Shown: one piece after another, positions 19,376 to 28,505 of the stretch
Layout of the letters: the number at the start of each line of letters is the position of its first letter
How positions within the stretch are numbered: position 1 is the stretch's first letter
Assembly: GCA_015056585.1 (NCBI GenBank)
Contig: SVFZ01000002.1
Coordinates: 57,467 to 121,466, forward strand
From: Butyrivibrio sp.
Lineage (GTDB): Bacteria > Bacillota > Clostridia > Lachnospirales > Lachnospiraceae
Direction: 5' to 3'
DNA length: 64,000 nt
Position numbers and translations under genes: made by a program
Notes under the pieces: generated by a model
Seen by the model: the letters and a program-made list of their open reading frames with translations, nothing else
Database searches by the model: none
What the model was told of the DNA's origin: nothing

Positions 19376-20920
19376 CTAAGCTTTATGTCCACCGATCTGG
19401 CGGTTTCTGTCCCGCCCTGTGGCTCCTTCTTCAAAGGAGAGGCCCTTCAAAATCGCATTTTTCCCAAATTTCTTCTGTATCTGCAGGGTTGCTTCCTGGA
19501 GAGCCTTCTCTTTTTCCAGCTTCTTTTTTCTCTCTTTTTGCTCCTCATCCCGCTTGGAATAATCCACAAAAAGACTCATCTGCTCAAAGCCGGAGCTTTC
19601 TTCCTGCCGTTCTTTTGCCTGAGCTTCGCTTATCACATGTACAGCTCCAACATTAAGCCTTCTTATGAGAAGGTCTGAATTAACATGTTCATCATAAATC
19701 TTAAGTACTGCATCCGTGATAAGTCTGGAAAGGCAGGTAAATTCTCCAAGATTCTCACTTCCGTGCGCATGCTCCGGAACACTTCTTCCATAGAAATCTG
19801 TGGTAACTTTTCCTTTGTATTTTTTTCGAATTTCCGGATTATCCAGACTCTCTCTGTCATATCCCACATCGAGGACGACAAGGTCTGTTACCTGACCCGT
19901 ATCCATAAGTTCCATTGCCAGAGCATCAGCCATCTCCGCCACTACAATTCTTGCCTTGTCTGCGGTATATGCACAGTGCAGAACCTGCCCCTGACTTAAG
20001 CTGTTGTTATCCGGTTTATAAGCCTTTATCAGTTCCATGGTACAAGGCTCATACCCCCAGGCATGATCAATAAGCAGTTCTGCATTGATTCCGAAGGTCT
20101 TGTATAAAAGATCTTCATTGTAAAAATCCCTGTCTCCACCGAGGCTGCACCTTGCAATGTCGCCCATTGTATATAATCCAAGGGCAGAAAGTTTCCTGGC
20201 ATACCCTCGTCCAACTCTCCAAAAATCAGTAATGGGCTGATGGTCCCAAAGCTTTTCTCTGTAGCTGATTTCATCAAGCTCTGCAATCCTAAGGCCGTTT
20301 TCATCAGGTTCAACATGCTTTGCCATCACATCCATGGCGACCTTGCACAGGTACAGATTAGTGCCGATTCCTGCCGTAGCAGTAATTCCGGTAAGCTCAA
20401 TGACATCCTGTATCATCTGTGATGCCATCTGCCTCGGCGTTTTCCCATAGGTTCCAAGGTATTTTGTCACATCAATAAAAACTTCATCAATGCTGTAAAC
20501 GTGCACGTCTTCCGGTGCCACGTACTTAAGATAAGTCTGATATATCTGTGTACTTATCTGCATATATCTTGCCATGTGAGGAACTGCCGCAATGAAAGAG
20601 AGCTTAAGAGAAGGATTGTGCATCAGCTCCTCATCATCATCGGATTCACCGGTAAACTTTCTTCCCGGTGCTTTTCTTAAACGCTCCCTGTTTATCTCTT
20701 CAACTTTTTGTTCCACTTCAAAAAGCCTGGCTCTGCCGGGAATGCCCCATTTCTTGAGGCTCGGCGAAACTGCCAGGCATATTGTTTTACTGGTCCTGCT
20801 TCTGTCGGCCACTACCAGATTAGTAGTAAGCGGATCCCTGCTTATATCCTGACACTCCACAGAAGCATAAAATGACTTTAAATCAATTGCGATATATGAA
20901 TTCTTTCTTGCATCACCCAT
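19376..20920 (-). CDS. Y-family DNA polymerase (UmuC/UvrX type)
   Basis: A 514-residue translesion DNA polymerase. Catalytic acidic residues are Asp13 (IAIDLKSFYASVE) and Asp145/Glu146 (YSIDEVFID). ATAGIGTNLYLCKVAMDV is the finger/palm segment with the conserved lysine, and a helix-hairpin-helix region follows. The C-terminal tail is Lys/Glu-rich and helical. It is upstream of a YolD-like gene in one unit. Only 45 bases separate it from the DctP-like gene upstream. No clear LexA box was recognised. Confidence 0.92.
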   Translation of the reverse strand: MGDARKNSYIAIDLKSFYASVECQDISRDPLTTNLVVADRSRTSKTICLAVSPSLKKWGIPGRARLFEVEQKVEEINRERLRKAPGRKFTGESDDDEELMHNPSLKLSFIAAVPHMARYMQISTQIYQTYLKYVAPEDVHVYSIDEVFIDVTKYLGTYGKTPRQMASQMIQDVIELTGITATAGIGTNLYLCKVAMDVMAKHVEPDENGLRIAELDEISYREKLWDHQPITDFWRVGRGYARKLSALGLYTMGDIARCSLGGDRDFYNEDLLYKTFGINAELLIDHAWGYEPCTMELIKAYKPDNNSLSQGQVLHCAYTADKARIVVAEMADALAMELMDTGQVTDLVVLDVGYDRESLDNPEIRKKYKGKVTTDFYGRSVPEHAHGSENLGEFTCLSRLITDAVLKIYDEHVNSDLLIRRLNVGAVHVISEAQAKERQEESSGFEQMSLFVDYSKRDEEQKERKKKLEKEKALQEATLQIQKKFGKNAILKGLSFEEGATGRDRNRQIGGHKA

Positions 20921-20965
20921 ACAATAATTTTACCAAATAGCATGACTGATACAAGAACTTAAGGA

Positions 20966-21979
20966 TTAATAGTTCATGATCTTCTGAAGCATATCCATCT
21001 GATCACCGCAGTATTTCGTATATACACCGGACATAGCTTCCCTGAATCTGGCTTTTTCGGAAGCCGATATCTCAATCACCGTAATTCCGCTGGATTTCGC
21101 AACTTCTCTGGATATCTTTTCCCTGTCCTCCCAGAGTTGCCTTTCGTATACAGCAGATTCTTTTGCACACTCAGTTATTATGTCGCGGTCCGAATCAGTC
21201 AATTTATTCCATATTGTCTTTGAACATATCTGAAGCTCCGGAACTCTTATATGTTCATCAACAGTGTAATATTTGGCCACTTTATAATGTTTCATGGCTT
21301 CATAGGAAGGCCAGTTGTTTTCAGCGCCGTCAACAAGCCCCTGCTCAATGGCAGAATATACTTCCGAATACACGATTTTGTATGGATTTGCTCCCAGTGC
21401 GGAAACCATATCCGCCATCATGTCAGATTCCTGAACTCGCATATTCATACCCTCTAAGTCTTCCAGAGTTCTTATCGGCCTTACACTGTAGAAATTTCTT
21501 GCTCCGGCATCATACCAGGAAAGCCCTACAAGTCCTGCATCTTCAGGCTTTCGTAAAAACTCATCCCCAAGCTCTCCGTCAAGGACTCTCCACATATGCT
21601 CAGAACTTGTATAAAGATATGGCATCTGCAGCACGTTCATCTCCGGTACAAATTCAGCCAGCTGTGACAAAGATACTCTGGCAAAAGCCACTCCGCCGTA
21701 GCTCATCTGCTGTATCACATCGTGTTCACTTCCCAGTTCGGCATCATACTTTACAAGGATCTTTATCCTTCCGCCGGTTCTCTCATATACCAGATCAGCA
21801 AATCGGTATGCCCCCATCGTAGTGGGATAATCGCTGGTCTGGTTCTCAGCGTACAAAAGCACGTACTCAGGCGGGTTACTCACTTCTTTTCCGGATTTAA
21901 ATATGAGGAGCGAAATGCTCAGAGCCACTGTCACTATCAGTACCAGCGCAATTATGATAATCAGTACTTTTCTTTTCAT
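20966..21979 (-). CDS. TRAP-type solute-binding protein with an N-terminal membrane anchor (sensor-associated DctP)
   Basis: A 337-residue DctP-family binding protein. One hydrophobic helix (about 5-27) has no lipobox cysteine, so it is probably held in the membrane by this helix. QMPYLYTSSEHMWRVLDG and GMNMRVQESDMMADMVSALGANP are typical; the arginine in MRVQ matches the family's carboxylate-binding arginine. The gene overlaps the response regulator by 4 bases (ATGA) and follows the sensor kinase. A separate lipoprotein DctP belongs to the DctQM transporter at 24.9-27.9 kb. A role as ligand-sensing partner of the kinase is inferred from this gene order. Confidence 0.85.
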   Translation of the reverse strand: MKRKVLIIIIALVLIVTVALSISLLIFKSGKEVSNPPEYVLLYAENQTSDYPTTMGAYRFADLVYERTGGRIKILVKYDAELGSEHDVIQQMSYGGVAFARVSLSQLAEFVPEMNVLQMPYLYTSSEHMWRVLDGELGDEFLRKPEDAGLVGLSWYDAGARNFYSVRPIRTLEDLEGMNMRVQESDMMADMVSALGANPYKIVYSEVYSAIEQGLVDGAENNWPSYEAMKHYKVAKYYTVDEHIRVPELQICSKTIWNKLTDSDRDIITECAKESAVYERQLWEDREKISREVAKSSGITVIEISASEKARFREAMSGVYTKYCGDQMDMLQKIMNY

Positions 21980-22797
21980 GACACGATCACTCCACTTCTG
22001 TACTCGCTTGGAGTTTTTCCGGTTTTTCTCTTAAACAGTCTGGTAAAATAATTGGCATCGCGATATCCGGCTTTTACACTGATATCTTTAATATTGATCT
22101 CCGGATCTGCCAGAAGCTTTTTGGCAATATCAATCCTGAAATCATTCAAATATGCAATAAAATTCATGCCGAAATTCTGTTTGAAAAGCTTGCAGAAATA
22201 AACATCCGAATAGCCAAATGTTCCAGCTATATCCTGAAGGGCAATATCTTCCGTGTAATTGTCCTCTATGTATCCTCTGACATTCTTGATAAAAACATTG
22301 GGAGAATCACTGTCCTTCGCGCAATAAGCACAATCTACGTCAGGAACATTAACCTCTTCCCCTGCGCACTCGCTGTCTGAATAGGCATTTTTCTCCTGTG
22401 TCTGTCTCTCTTTTGCCGCATCGCAAAGCATAAATGCCTGCTCTAGCACATTTATAAGGTCCTCATCAGATCCGGGTTTTAAAAGATAATCCAGCGCTCT
22501 TACTTCAATAGCTTTCTTGGCATAGCTGAAATCATCATATGCTGTAAGAAAAATGATCCTCGCATTGTTATATCTGCTTCTTATGGCTTTTGCCGCCTCA
22601 AGCCCATTCATTCCGGGCATCGCTATATCAAGGATTGCAATCATGCAATCATTTTCTTCATAAAGATCCACAGCCTGAAGTCCGTTTTCCGCAAGAAAAA
22701 CCTCCACCTGATCAGGGAAAAAACTGTTTATTTTTTTGTTGACGACCTGACGCTCTATTGGTTCATCATCTGCCACAAGAATTCTGTATTTTTCCAC
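21976..22797 (-). CDS. Response regulator with AraC-type DNA-binding domain
   Basis: A 273-residue regulator. The receiver domain (1-120) has an acidic pair at D10/D11 and phospho-acceptor D57 (ILDIAMPGMNG). The C-terminal 100 residues hold two helix-turn-helix units ending in FKRKTGKTPSEYRSG, as in the YesN family. It overlaps the kinase by one base and the downstream DctP-like gene by four, so all three are translationally coupled. The likely target is the TRAP operon upstream. Confidence 0.93.
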   Translation of the reverse strand: MEKYRILVADDEPIERQVVNKKINSFFPDQVEVFLAENGLQAVDLYEENDCMIAILDIAMPGMNGLEAAKAIRSRYNNARIIFLTAYDDFSYAKKAIEVRALDYLLKPGSDEDLINVLEQAFMLCDAAKERQTQEKNAYSDSECAGEEVNVPDVDCAYCAKDSDSPNVFIKNVRGYIEDNYTEDIALQDIAGTFGYSDVYFCKLFKQNFGMNFIAYLNDFRIDIAKKLLADPEINIKDISVKAGYRDANYFTRLFKRKTGKTPSEYRSGVIVS

Positions 22798-24299
22798 TAT
22801 TCGTTAACTCCTTGTAAAGGAATACTTATCTGAATGGTTGTTCCCTCTTCTTCCTTACTGTTGATCTCAAGACTTCCGTCTTCATACATGGCCCTTATCC
22901 TTCGGCTGACATTTCCAAGGCCTATGCCGACAATATCGGCGTCTATAGCCGTATCTTCTCCAACCTGAAGCTGCTTTCTGACTTTCTCAAGCAGCTCACT
23001 ATCCATGCCTTTTCCGTTATCTGAGATATCGATAAGCAGTCTGTCATCCTTACTGCGTATCCATATAGTGATCTTTCCGCCCTCAACTTTAGGCGAAATA
23101 CCGTGGATAACAGCATTTTCCAAAAGCGGCTGAAACGTAAAGGTCGGCACAATAAATCTGTTCTCGTCCACTTCGCAGTTGATCTCAAATTCAACTCTTG
23201 CTCCGAATCTCATCTTCTGGAGGTACATGTAATCCCGGGAAATCTTTAGTTCCTGTGACAAAAGAGCTTCCGTTGCCTGTGTCTTTAGATTATATCTAAA
23301 AAGAGAACTCAGAGCTTCAGTCATCTGTTCAGTAGTTGTAGCCCCCTCCAGATTTGCTGTTCCGGCTATTACATTTAGGGTATTAAATAAAAAGTGGGGA
23401 TTTATCTGGCTTTTCAAGAGCTCAAGATTCATGGTTTCAAGCTGTTTCTCGATCTCCAGCTTTTCCATTTCCTGCTCATGAAGCTGATCAAGAGCCTCTC
23501 TTTTTTCTTCCATGGCCTTGATATACTCGCCCGTAGCGAACTTCATCTTATTAAAGGCGGCAACCATGTCGCCAAGTTCGTCCTTATTCTCAACCTCCAC
23601 GTCATCGATGAAAAAGTCATTTCCTGCAATTCGCTGGGACGCGTGAGCAAGTTTAAGTACCGGTTGTGTCACGCTTCTGTTGAGCATTTTCGACACATAT
23701 AAAATCAGTATAAAAATCAGGATACTTAAGCCGGCAATTATGAATGGCACCCTGAATACCACAGGAAGAAGCAGCCGATAATTCTCATTTCCGTCAATCA
23801 AAGTAGAATCCACAAATCTCCGGGCATATTCAGCAAGATATTTCTGCATACTGTACACGTCATAAAGTTTGGAAACGTAAACGCTTTCCGAATTGTGGTC
23901 CGTTATTACCTGATTTCTGTAACTGCAATAAACTTCATAAGCAGCTTGAAGCGCCTGCAGCTGCGCAAATCTGTTGTCGCCAAGATGGGCATAGTCCAGC
24001 GGAACAGCATATATAGCGTTGTAGGTATCCGTCTTACTTTTTTCCCACAACTTCTCATCCACATCGCCGGTATCCCTGATATATCCGTCAAAAGCATCTA
24101 TTTCATTGTTTATGGCAGTTACTATCTCACCGCTGGCGGAGTTGTCGTCCATGATCTGGCTAAATTCAATAACAAAAAGTTCTATTACCCAGACGTCAAA
24201 CAACAGCGCAGCGGTAATAGCCACAAATGCGCTTACAGTAAACACCCTTATTTTGTTTTTAATGGTGAGGGTTTCCCAAAGTGTTCTTATTTTTTCCAT
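22797..24299 (-). CDS. YesM/LytS-type sensor histidine kinase
   Basis: A 500-residue membrane kinase. TM1 is about 20-45, an extracytoplasmic domain runs about 46-178, TM2 about 180-203, and a HAMP segment follows. A coiled coil leads to the phospho-acceptor His302 (QINPHFLFNTLNV). The ATP-binding domain shows PLLENAVIHGI and DNGKGM. It forms an operon with the AraC-type response regulator and a tethered DctP. The start codon is only 16 bases after a strong terminator hairpin and has no recognisable Shine-Dalgarno site, which is unusual here. Confidence 0.93.
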   Translation of the reverse strand: MEKIRTLWETLTIKNKIRVFTVSAFVAITAALLFDVWVIELFVIEFSQIMDDNSASGEIVTAINNEIDAFDGYIRDTGDVDEKLWEKSKTDTYNAIYAVPLDYAHLGDNRFAQLQALQAAYEVYCSYRNQVITDHNSESVYVSKLYDVYSMQKYLAEYARRFVDSTLIDGNENYRLLLPVVFRVPFIIAGLSILIFILILYVSKMLNRSVTQPVLKLAHASQRIAGNDFFIDDVEVENKDELGDMVAAFNKMKFATGEYIKAMEEKREALDQLHEQEMEKLEIEKQLETMNLELLKSQINPHFLFNTLNVIAGTANLEGATTTEQMTEALSSLFRYNLKTQATEALLSQELKISRDYMYLQKMRFGARVEFEINCEVDENRFIVPTFTFQPLLENAVIHGISPKVEGGKITIWIRSKDDRLLIDISDNGKGMDSELLEKVRKQLQVGEDTAIDADIVGIGLGNVSRRIRAMYEDGSLEINSKEEEGTTIQISIPLQGVNE

Positions 24300-24304
24300 A
24301 AATT

Positions 24305-24350
24305 CAAAGAAAAAGCAGCGTTATAGTTATGAAAATAATTATAACGCTGC
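24305..24350 (-). terminator. Strong intrinsic terminator between the TRAP operon and the sensor kinase
   Basis: A 16-bp stem (24315-24330 with 24335-24350, one G-U) and a 4-base loop is followed on the minus strand by TTTTTCTTTG. It ends the TRAP/YcxB transcript. Its 5' arm on the minus strand contains TATAAT, so a promoter for the kinase operon could be nested in it. Confidence 0.85.
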
Positions 24351-24366
24351 CCATTTGTAAATTCTA

Positions 24367-24843
24367 TTAGAACTGTGCTCTGATTTTGGCGCAGAGGAAG
24401 TTGTAGAATTCATCCTTCTCCTGTCCCAGGACTCTGTCTGTAAGCATGTATCCGTGCCTGTCGTCCGACATGATAACAATCATGTTCTTCTGTTTTATAG
24501 CATTTTTAATCCTTCTCCAGGGCATATTTTCACTCTTTTCCCCGGTTGTAACCTTAACACCGCGGTCACTAAATGTCAGTTCCAGATCCTTTGGCATATC
24601 GTCCAGCTGTTTTGCGCTCATGCCAAACACAGCAAGGGGCTGAATTATCGGGAAAAGAATACATCCAAAAAGCATCAACGTTCTGAGAAAGTCCGAAGTT
24701 GTTCCCCAAAATCTAAGTGCCAAAAGAATCATTGTCACGGTAAATACTATATTAACTATCCCGGCAGGTGTTCTATAGGTGCGTCTCATGGAGATACGCC
24801 ACAGATCAGCTGCCTTTACATCACTTTTAAACTTATATTCCAT
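24367..24843 (-). CDS. YcxB-like membrane protein
   Basis: A 158-residue protein of unknown function. Two hydrophobic segments (about 28-48 and 54-75) are followed by a cytoplasmic domain with WRRIKNAIKQKNMIVIMSDD and a C-terminal FYNFLCAKI, matching the YcxB-like family. It lies 27 bases after the DctM stop on the same strand and ahead of a strong terminator, so it is the last gene of the TRAP operon. A transport role is not implied by the family. Confidence 0.7.
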   Translation of the reverse strand: MEYKFKSDVKAADLWRISMRRTYRTPAGIVNIVFTVTMILLALRFWGTTSDFLRTLMLFGCILFPIIQPLAVFGMSAKQLDDMPKDLELTFSDRGVKVTTGEKSENMPWRRIKNAIKQKNMIVIMSDDRHGYMLTDRVLGQEKDEFYNFLCAKIRAQF

Positions 24844-24870
24844 ACAAAGTCCCTACATTACAAGTTCTGT

Positions 24871-26166
24871 TTACTTCATCAAAAGATTTGGAAGGAACAT
24901 ACTGATCTCCGGAATAAAGGTAAGGAGCATCAATACAATTAGCATGCACAGATAAAATGGAAGTGTAGCCTTTACCACCCTCTCCATCTTAACCTTACCA
25001 ACCGCAGAACCGATGAAAAGAACTGCGCCTACAGGAGGTGTCAGAAGTCCGATACCACAGTTAAGTACAATCATTATACCAAACTGAATAGGGTTGATGC
25101 CAATTGATGTTGCGATTGGAAGAAGGATAGGTGTTGCGATCAGAATGATCGGAGCCATATCCATGATACATCCCAGCACCAAAAGGATCAGGTTCAAAAG
25201 AAGTGCTATAAGGATTGGATTCCTTGTAAGTCCGATGATTGCATTTGCTGCAAGATCCGGTACATGAAGCGTTGTCAGGCAATATCCGAAGATACTTGAT
25301 GTGGCAATAAGGATAAGAACAATTGAAAGTGTGTCGATACACTGTTCAAGAGTCTTCCATACACCCTTAAGGTCAAGTCCTTTGTAGATGAATACGCTGA
25401 CGATAAGGCTGTAGATAACAGCGATAGCAGCTGATTCGGTTGCCGTAAACACACCGCCTACAACACCTACAACTACGATAACTACTGCAGCCAGCGCCCA
25501 GAAAGATATTCCAAGCTGCTTAACAAAAACTTTAAAGCTAAATGCATCTCCCTTAGGATAATGACGTCTCTTTGAAATAATATAAGAGCCTATCATTAGG
25601 GAAGCTGCCAGAAGTGCTCCCGGTATATATCCGGCCAGGAACAGACTTCCGACAGAGATTCCTCCTGCGCTCATAGCATAGATGACCATATTGTGACTGG
25701 GAGGAACAAGAAGGCCCTCACAGGAGGAAGTTATTGTAACCGCTGTTGAAAAATCATCATCATATCCCTGCTCCACCATCATGGGAATAAGGATACTCCC
25801 AAGCGATGCTGTATCTGCAGCCGCTGAACCGGAAATACCTCCGAAGAAGTAGGATGCCACAATATTTACCATGGCCATTCCGCCGGTCATCCAGCCTACG
25901 CAGGCATTTGCCAGATCTATCAGTTTTTCCGAAATTCCGCCGGTACCCATGATACAGCCCATGGTGATAAAGAACGGAACAGCCATTAAGCTGAATGAAC
26001 TGATTCCCTTTACCATCTGCTGGCAGACAGTAGTAAGCGGAAGTCCCTGATACAGAAGGCAAAAGATTGATGACAGCGCTACAGCATACGCAATCTGAAA
26101 TCTTAAAAAAATCATCACGAGAAAGCTTATCAGCAATATCGCAATGGCAGTTGTATTTGCAGTCAT
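24871..26166 (-). CDS. dctM: TRAP transporter large membrane subunit DctM
   Basis: A 431-residue, about 12-helix membrane protein that carries solute by sodium-coupled secondary transport together with DctQ and DctP. GGISGSAAADTASLGSILIPMM and TPPVGAVLFIGSAVGKV are hallmark segments. It overlaps the DctQ gene by four bases (ATGA). With the lipoprotein DctP at 26765 it forms a complete transporter. The neighbouring KdgF-like cupin suggests a uronate-type acid as substrate. Confidence 0.95.
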   Translation of the reverse strand: MTANTTAIAILLISFLVMIFLRFQIAYAVALSSIFCLLYQGLPLTTVCQQMVKGISSFSLMAVPFFITMGCIMGTGGISEKLIDLANACVGWMTGGMAMVNIVASYFFGGISGSAAADTASLGSILIPMMVEQGYDDDFSTAVTITSSCEGLLVPPSHNMVIYAMSAGGISVGSLFLAGYIPGALLAASLMIGSYIISKRRHYPKGDAFSFKVFVKQLGISFWALAAVVIVVVGVVGGVFTATESAAIAVIYSLIVSVFIYKGLDLKGVWKTLEQCIDTLSIVLILIATSSIFGYCLTTLHVPDLAANAIIGLTRNPILIALLLNLILLVLGCIMDMAPIILIATPILLPIATSIGINPIQFGIMIVLNCGIGLLTPPVGAVLFIGSAVGKVKMERVVKATLPFYLCMLIVLMLLTFIPEISMFLPNLLMK

Positions 26167-26690
26167 GCTTTCTCACCCTCCTTTACAAAAAAACTTTTGA
26201 TATGGTTGTAGATTGCTTCCAGCTCGAAGATGATCATAGCAAGTCCGGCTACCGGAATAGGAAAATACATCCAAAATCTTGAAAGTTTCGGAAGGGATAC
26301 ATAAGTTCCCTTGCTGCCGATGGTCATAGCATATTTCCAGCCCACTGTAAGCATTACAATTGCCAGTCCCATGACAAATGCATCGGCTACAAGATCTAAT
26401 ATTCTAATTACATTTTTAGGCAGATAAACATCAAATGCCGTCATACGAATATGAGCACCGCGTCTTATCGCAAGAGCCGCTGACAAAACTGCCATATAGG
26501 ACATAAGTGTCAAAACTATCTCCTCGCTCCAGGCCGGATCAGGTACGAAAGAAACATATCTTCCAAGTACACTCATACTGGTTATAAGTATGTCGGCTAT
26601 CAGAAGGAGCTTACAAATAAGAAGCATTACTTTATAAGTCACATCATACAAGGGTTTTATCTTATCCACCGCTTTAAAGAAAGAATTCAT
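26163..26690 (-). CDS. dctQ: TRAP transporter small membrane subunit DctQ
   Basis: A 175-residue, four-helix membrane protein. The conserved PAWSEEIVLTLMSYMAVLSAALAIRRGAHIRMT region (about residues 58-90) identifies the DctQ family. It lies between DctP and DctM, overlapping the latter by four bases, and is required for transporter assembly. Confidence 0.93.
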   Translation of the reverse strand: MNSFFKAVDKIKPLYDVTYKVMLLICKLLLIADILITSMSVLGRYVSFVPDPAWSEEIVLTLMSYMAVLSAALAIRRGAHIRMTAFDVYLPKNVIRILDLVADAFVMGLAIVMLTVGWKYAMTIGSKGTYVSLPKLSRFWMYFPIPVAGLAMIIFELEAIYNHIKSFFVKEGEKA

Positions 26691-26764
26691 GTCCGGTTCC
26701 TCTCTGTACGGTTATTTATTCAAAGTCAGTCGGCACAGAGCTTGTACCAACTGACTTTCATTTA

Positions 26765-27862
26765 TTACTTCATGTCTACTATCTTCTGGTAGTAGTCTTC
26801 AAGGCCCTTGATATTCTCTTCAATTACAGGCTTAACAGCATCCTGCCAAGGTGTGATGTCATCAACTTCGATAATGTTAACGCCATCTGCCTTGAGTTCC
26901 TCAAGAACTGCATTTTCCTTATCCTCGGAGATTGAACGGTTGTACTCAGAAGCTGCTTTTCCTGCTTCTACGAGAATGTTCTGCTGCTCTTCTGAAAGCT
27001 TGTTCCAAGCCTCGTCTGTGATGATAACCTGGATAGCACCAAGTGTGTGTCCATCAAGGATCATGTAAGGAGCAACTTCAGGGAATGCATTTGACTTGTA
27101 GTTAGCAATAGGCTGCTCAGCACCGTCAACAACACCTGTCTGAAGTGCGGAATAAAGCTCACCGAAGCTCACAACTGTAGGAGATGCACCAAGTCCCTCA
27201 ACAAGACCATTCATAACCGGGTCATTTGAAACACGGATCTTCTTGCCCTTAAATGATTCAATTCCTGAAATCTCATATGATGTAAAGAAGTGACGGAAGC
27301 CTTCCTCTCCATAGAAAAGTCCTCTTACACCGCTGCCGTTCTCTGATGGCTCCTGAAGGAATTCCTGTGCAAGATCTGATGTTGCAAAGTTCCAGAAATG
27401 ATCACGGCTTGTGAAGATGTATGGAAGTGAAAGAAGCATTGACTTCTGTCCGCCATAGCTTGTAAGAGCGAAAGCAGAGATACGGGACATATCGATTGTA
27501 CCGCCGCCGCCAAGCATTGTATCAAGAACGTCATTCTCAGATCCAAGAACACCGCTTGCCTGAAGGTCGATGATGATAGAACCGTTTGATCTTGCCTCAA
27601 CCTCTTCCTTGAACTTCTGGTCAGTCATACCAACAATAGTATCAAGAGGGTTAACCTCTGCCATTACGAGTGTGATGGCATCTGCTGCAGGTGTAGTTTC
27701 TGCTGCTGCAGTCTCTGTGGTCTCAGCTGCAGATGCTTCTGTCGATGCCTCTGTTGTTGTAGTCTGTGTTGTGGTAGTTGTCTCAGGAGCAGTCACGCCG
27801 CAGGCTGTCATTGACAGAACGGTTGCTGCAGTGAGTAATACAGATAAAAATCTTTTTTTCAT
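26765..27862 (-). CDS. dctP: TRAP transporter solute-binding lipoprotein DctP
   Basis: A 365-residue lipoprotein from the start at 27862, which has GGGAGG 7 bases upstream. The signal peptide ends in the lipobox SMTAC, and a Thr/Glu/Ala-rich linker follows. The binding domain shows SLPYIFTSRDHFWNF and KKIRVSNDPVMNGLVEGLGASP, with the family's conserved arginine. It is the first gene of the DctPQM operon. It differs from the membrane-tethered DctP at 20966, which has no lipobox. The ligand cannot be read directly. Confidence 0.94.
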   Translation of the reverse strand: MKKRFLSVLLTAATVLSMTACGVTAPETTTTTQTTTTEASTEASAAETTETAAAETTPAADAITLVMAEVNPLDTIVGMTDQKFKEEVEARSNGSIIIDLQASGVLGSENDVLDTMLGGGGTIDMSRISAFALTSYGGQKSMLLSLPYIFTSRDHFWNFATSDLAQEFLQEPSENGSGVRGLFYGEEGFRHFFTSYEISGIESFKGKKIRVSNDPVMNGLVEGLGASPTVVSFGELYSALQTGVVDGAEQPIANYKSNAFPEVAPYMILDGHTLGAIQVIITDEAWNKLSEEQQNILVEAGKAASEYNRSISEDKENAVLEELKADGVNIIEVDDITPWQDAVKPVIEENIKGLEDYYQKIVDMK

Positions 27863-28093
27863 TACAAAACCTCCCTTTGTTTTTGTGCGCAGAAAGCGCA
27901 AGATTAAATAGTATTGCCAGACCCATACCTGACAATGCAATTATATGCTGGAAGGGGCTTACAAAAAAATCGGACATTCTTATCATCGGGTAGCACATTT
28001 TTAACATACTCTTTTCACCGCCTTATAACTTCATTATTCTAGGTTATAATTAAGTGGCAAAAGAAATTTCGATAGAAGTTTGGGAGGTAAATT

Positions 28094-28429
28094 ATGAACG
28101 CTAATGTAGCTATCAGATCAGAACAGAAATTGCAGGATCTTGGAGGCGGCGTAAACCGCAGAGTTTTAGCCTATAACAAAGATCTTATGACCGTTGAGGT
28201 TATTTTTGAGAAGGGAGCAGAGGGGTCAACACACACCCATCCACACACCCAGTGCACCTACGTATTGTGCGGCAAATTCGAATATTCAGTAGAAGACGAA
28301 ACTGTTGTACTTGGCGCAGGCGACTCTATAGTTGTTCCTCCGAATCTGCCTCATGGCACAGTATGTCTGGAGGCAGGCACTCTTATAGATACTTTTACGC
28401 CAATGCGTGATGATTTTATTAACGAATAA
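28094..28429 (+). CDS. Cupin protein, KdgF-like
   Basis: A 111-residue single cupin. The metal-binding motif THTHPHTQ (46-53) and LPHGTV with H87 closely match KdgF proteins, which linearise unsaturated galacturonate released from pectin. It is divergent from the TRAP operon (231-base gap) with a TATAAT at 28045-28050 and a GGGAGG ribosome site. The context supports a uronate pathway, although small cupins vary widely in function. Confidence 0.75.
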   Translation: MNANVAIRSEQKLQDLGGGVNRRVLAYNKDLMTVEVIFEKGAEGSTHTHPHTQCTYVLCGKFEYSVEDETVVLGAGDSIVVPPNLPHGTVCLEAGTLIDTFTPMRDDFINE

Positions 28430-28460
28430 ACTTTTTCTAAATTATGATAACGATGTGATT

Positions 28461-28501
28461 CGATACCTCACCTTATTGTTATAATATAAGGTGAGGTATC
28501 G
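28461..28501 (+). promoter_or_regulatory. Perfect 16-bp hairpin covering the ribosome site of the first GGDEF gene
   Basis: Arms 28461-28476 and 28486-28501 are perfectly complementary around a 9-base loop. The right arm contains AGGTGAGG, the ribosome site for the ATG at 28506. The loop contains TATAAT. Only three T residues follow, so it is a poor terminator. It could hide the ribosome site or end the cupin transcript. Confidence 0.6.
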
Positions 28502-28505
28502 TTTC

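Noticed and set aside
19354..19434. Longer N-terminus of the YolD-like protein overlapping the polymerase gene
   Set aside because: The family begins at the internal Met (19353); the extension is the polymerase C-terminus read in another frame.
20921..20965. Possible LexA box before the Y-family polymerase
   Set aside because: No sequence close to the Gram-positive LexA consensus was seen.
27863..27940. Longer N-terminus for the lipoprotein DctP
   Set aside because: GGGAGG and the signal peptide both place the start at 27862.
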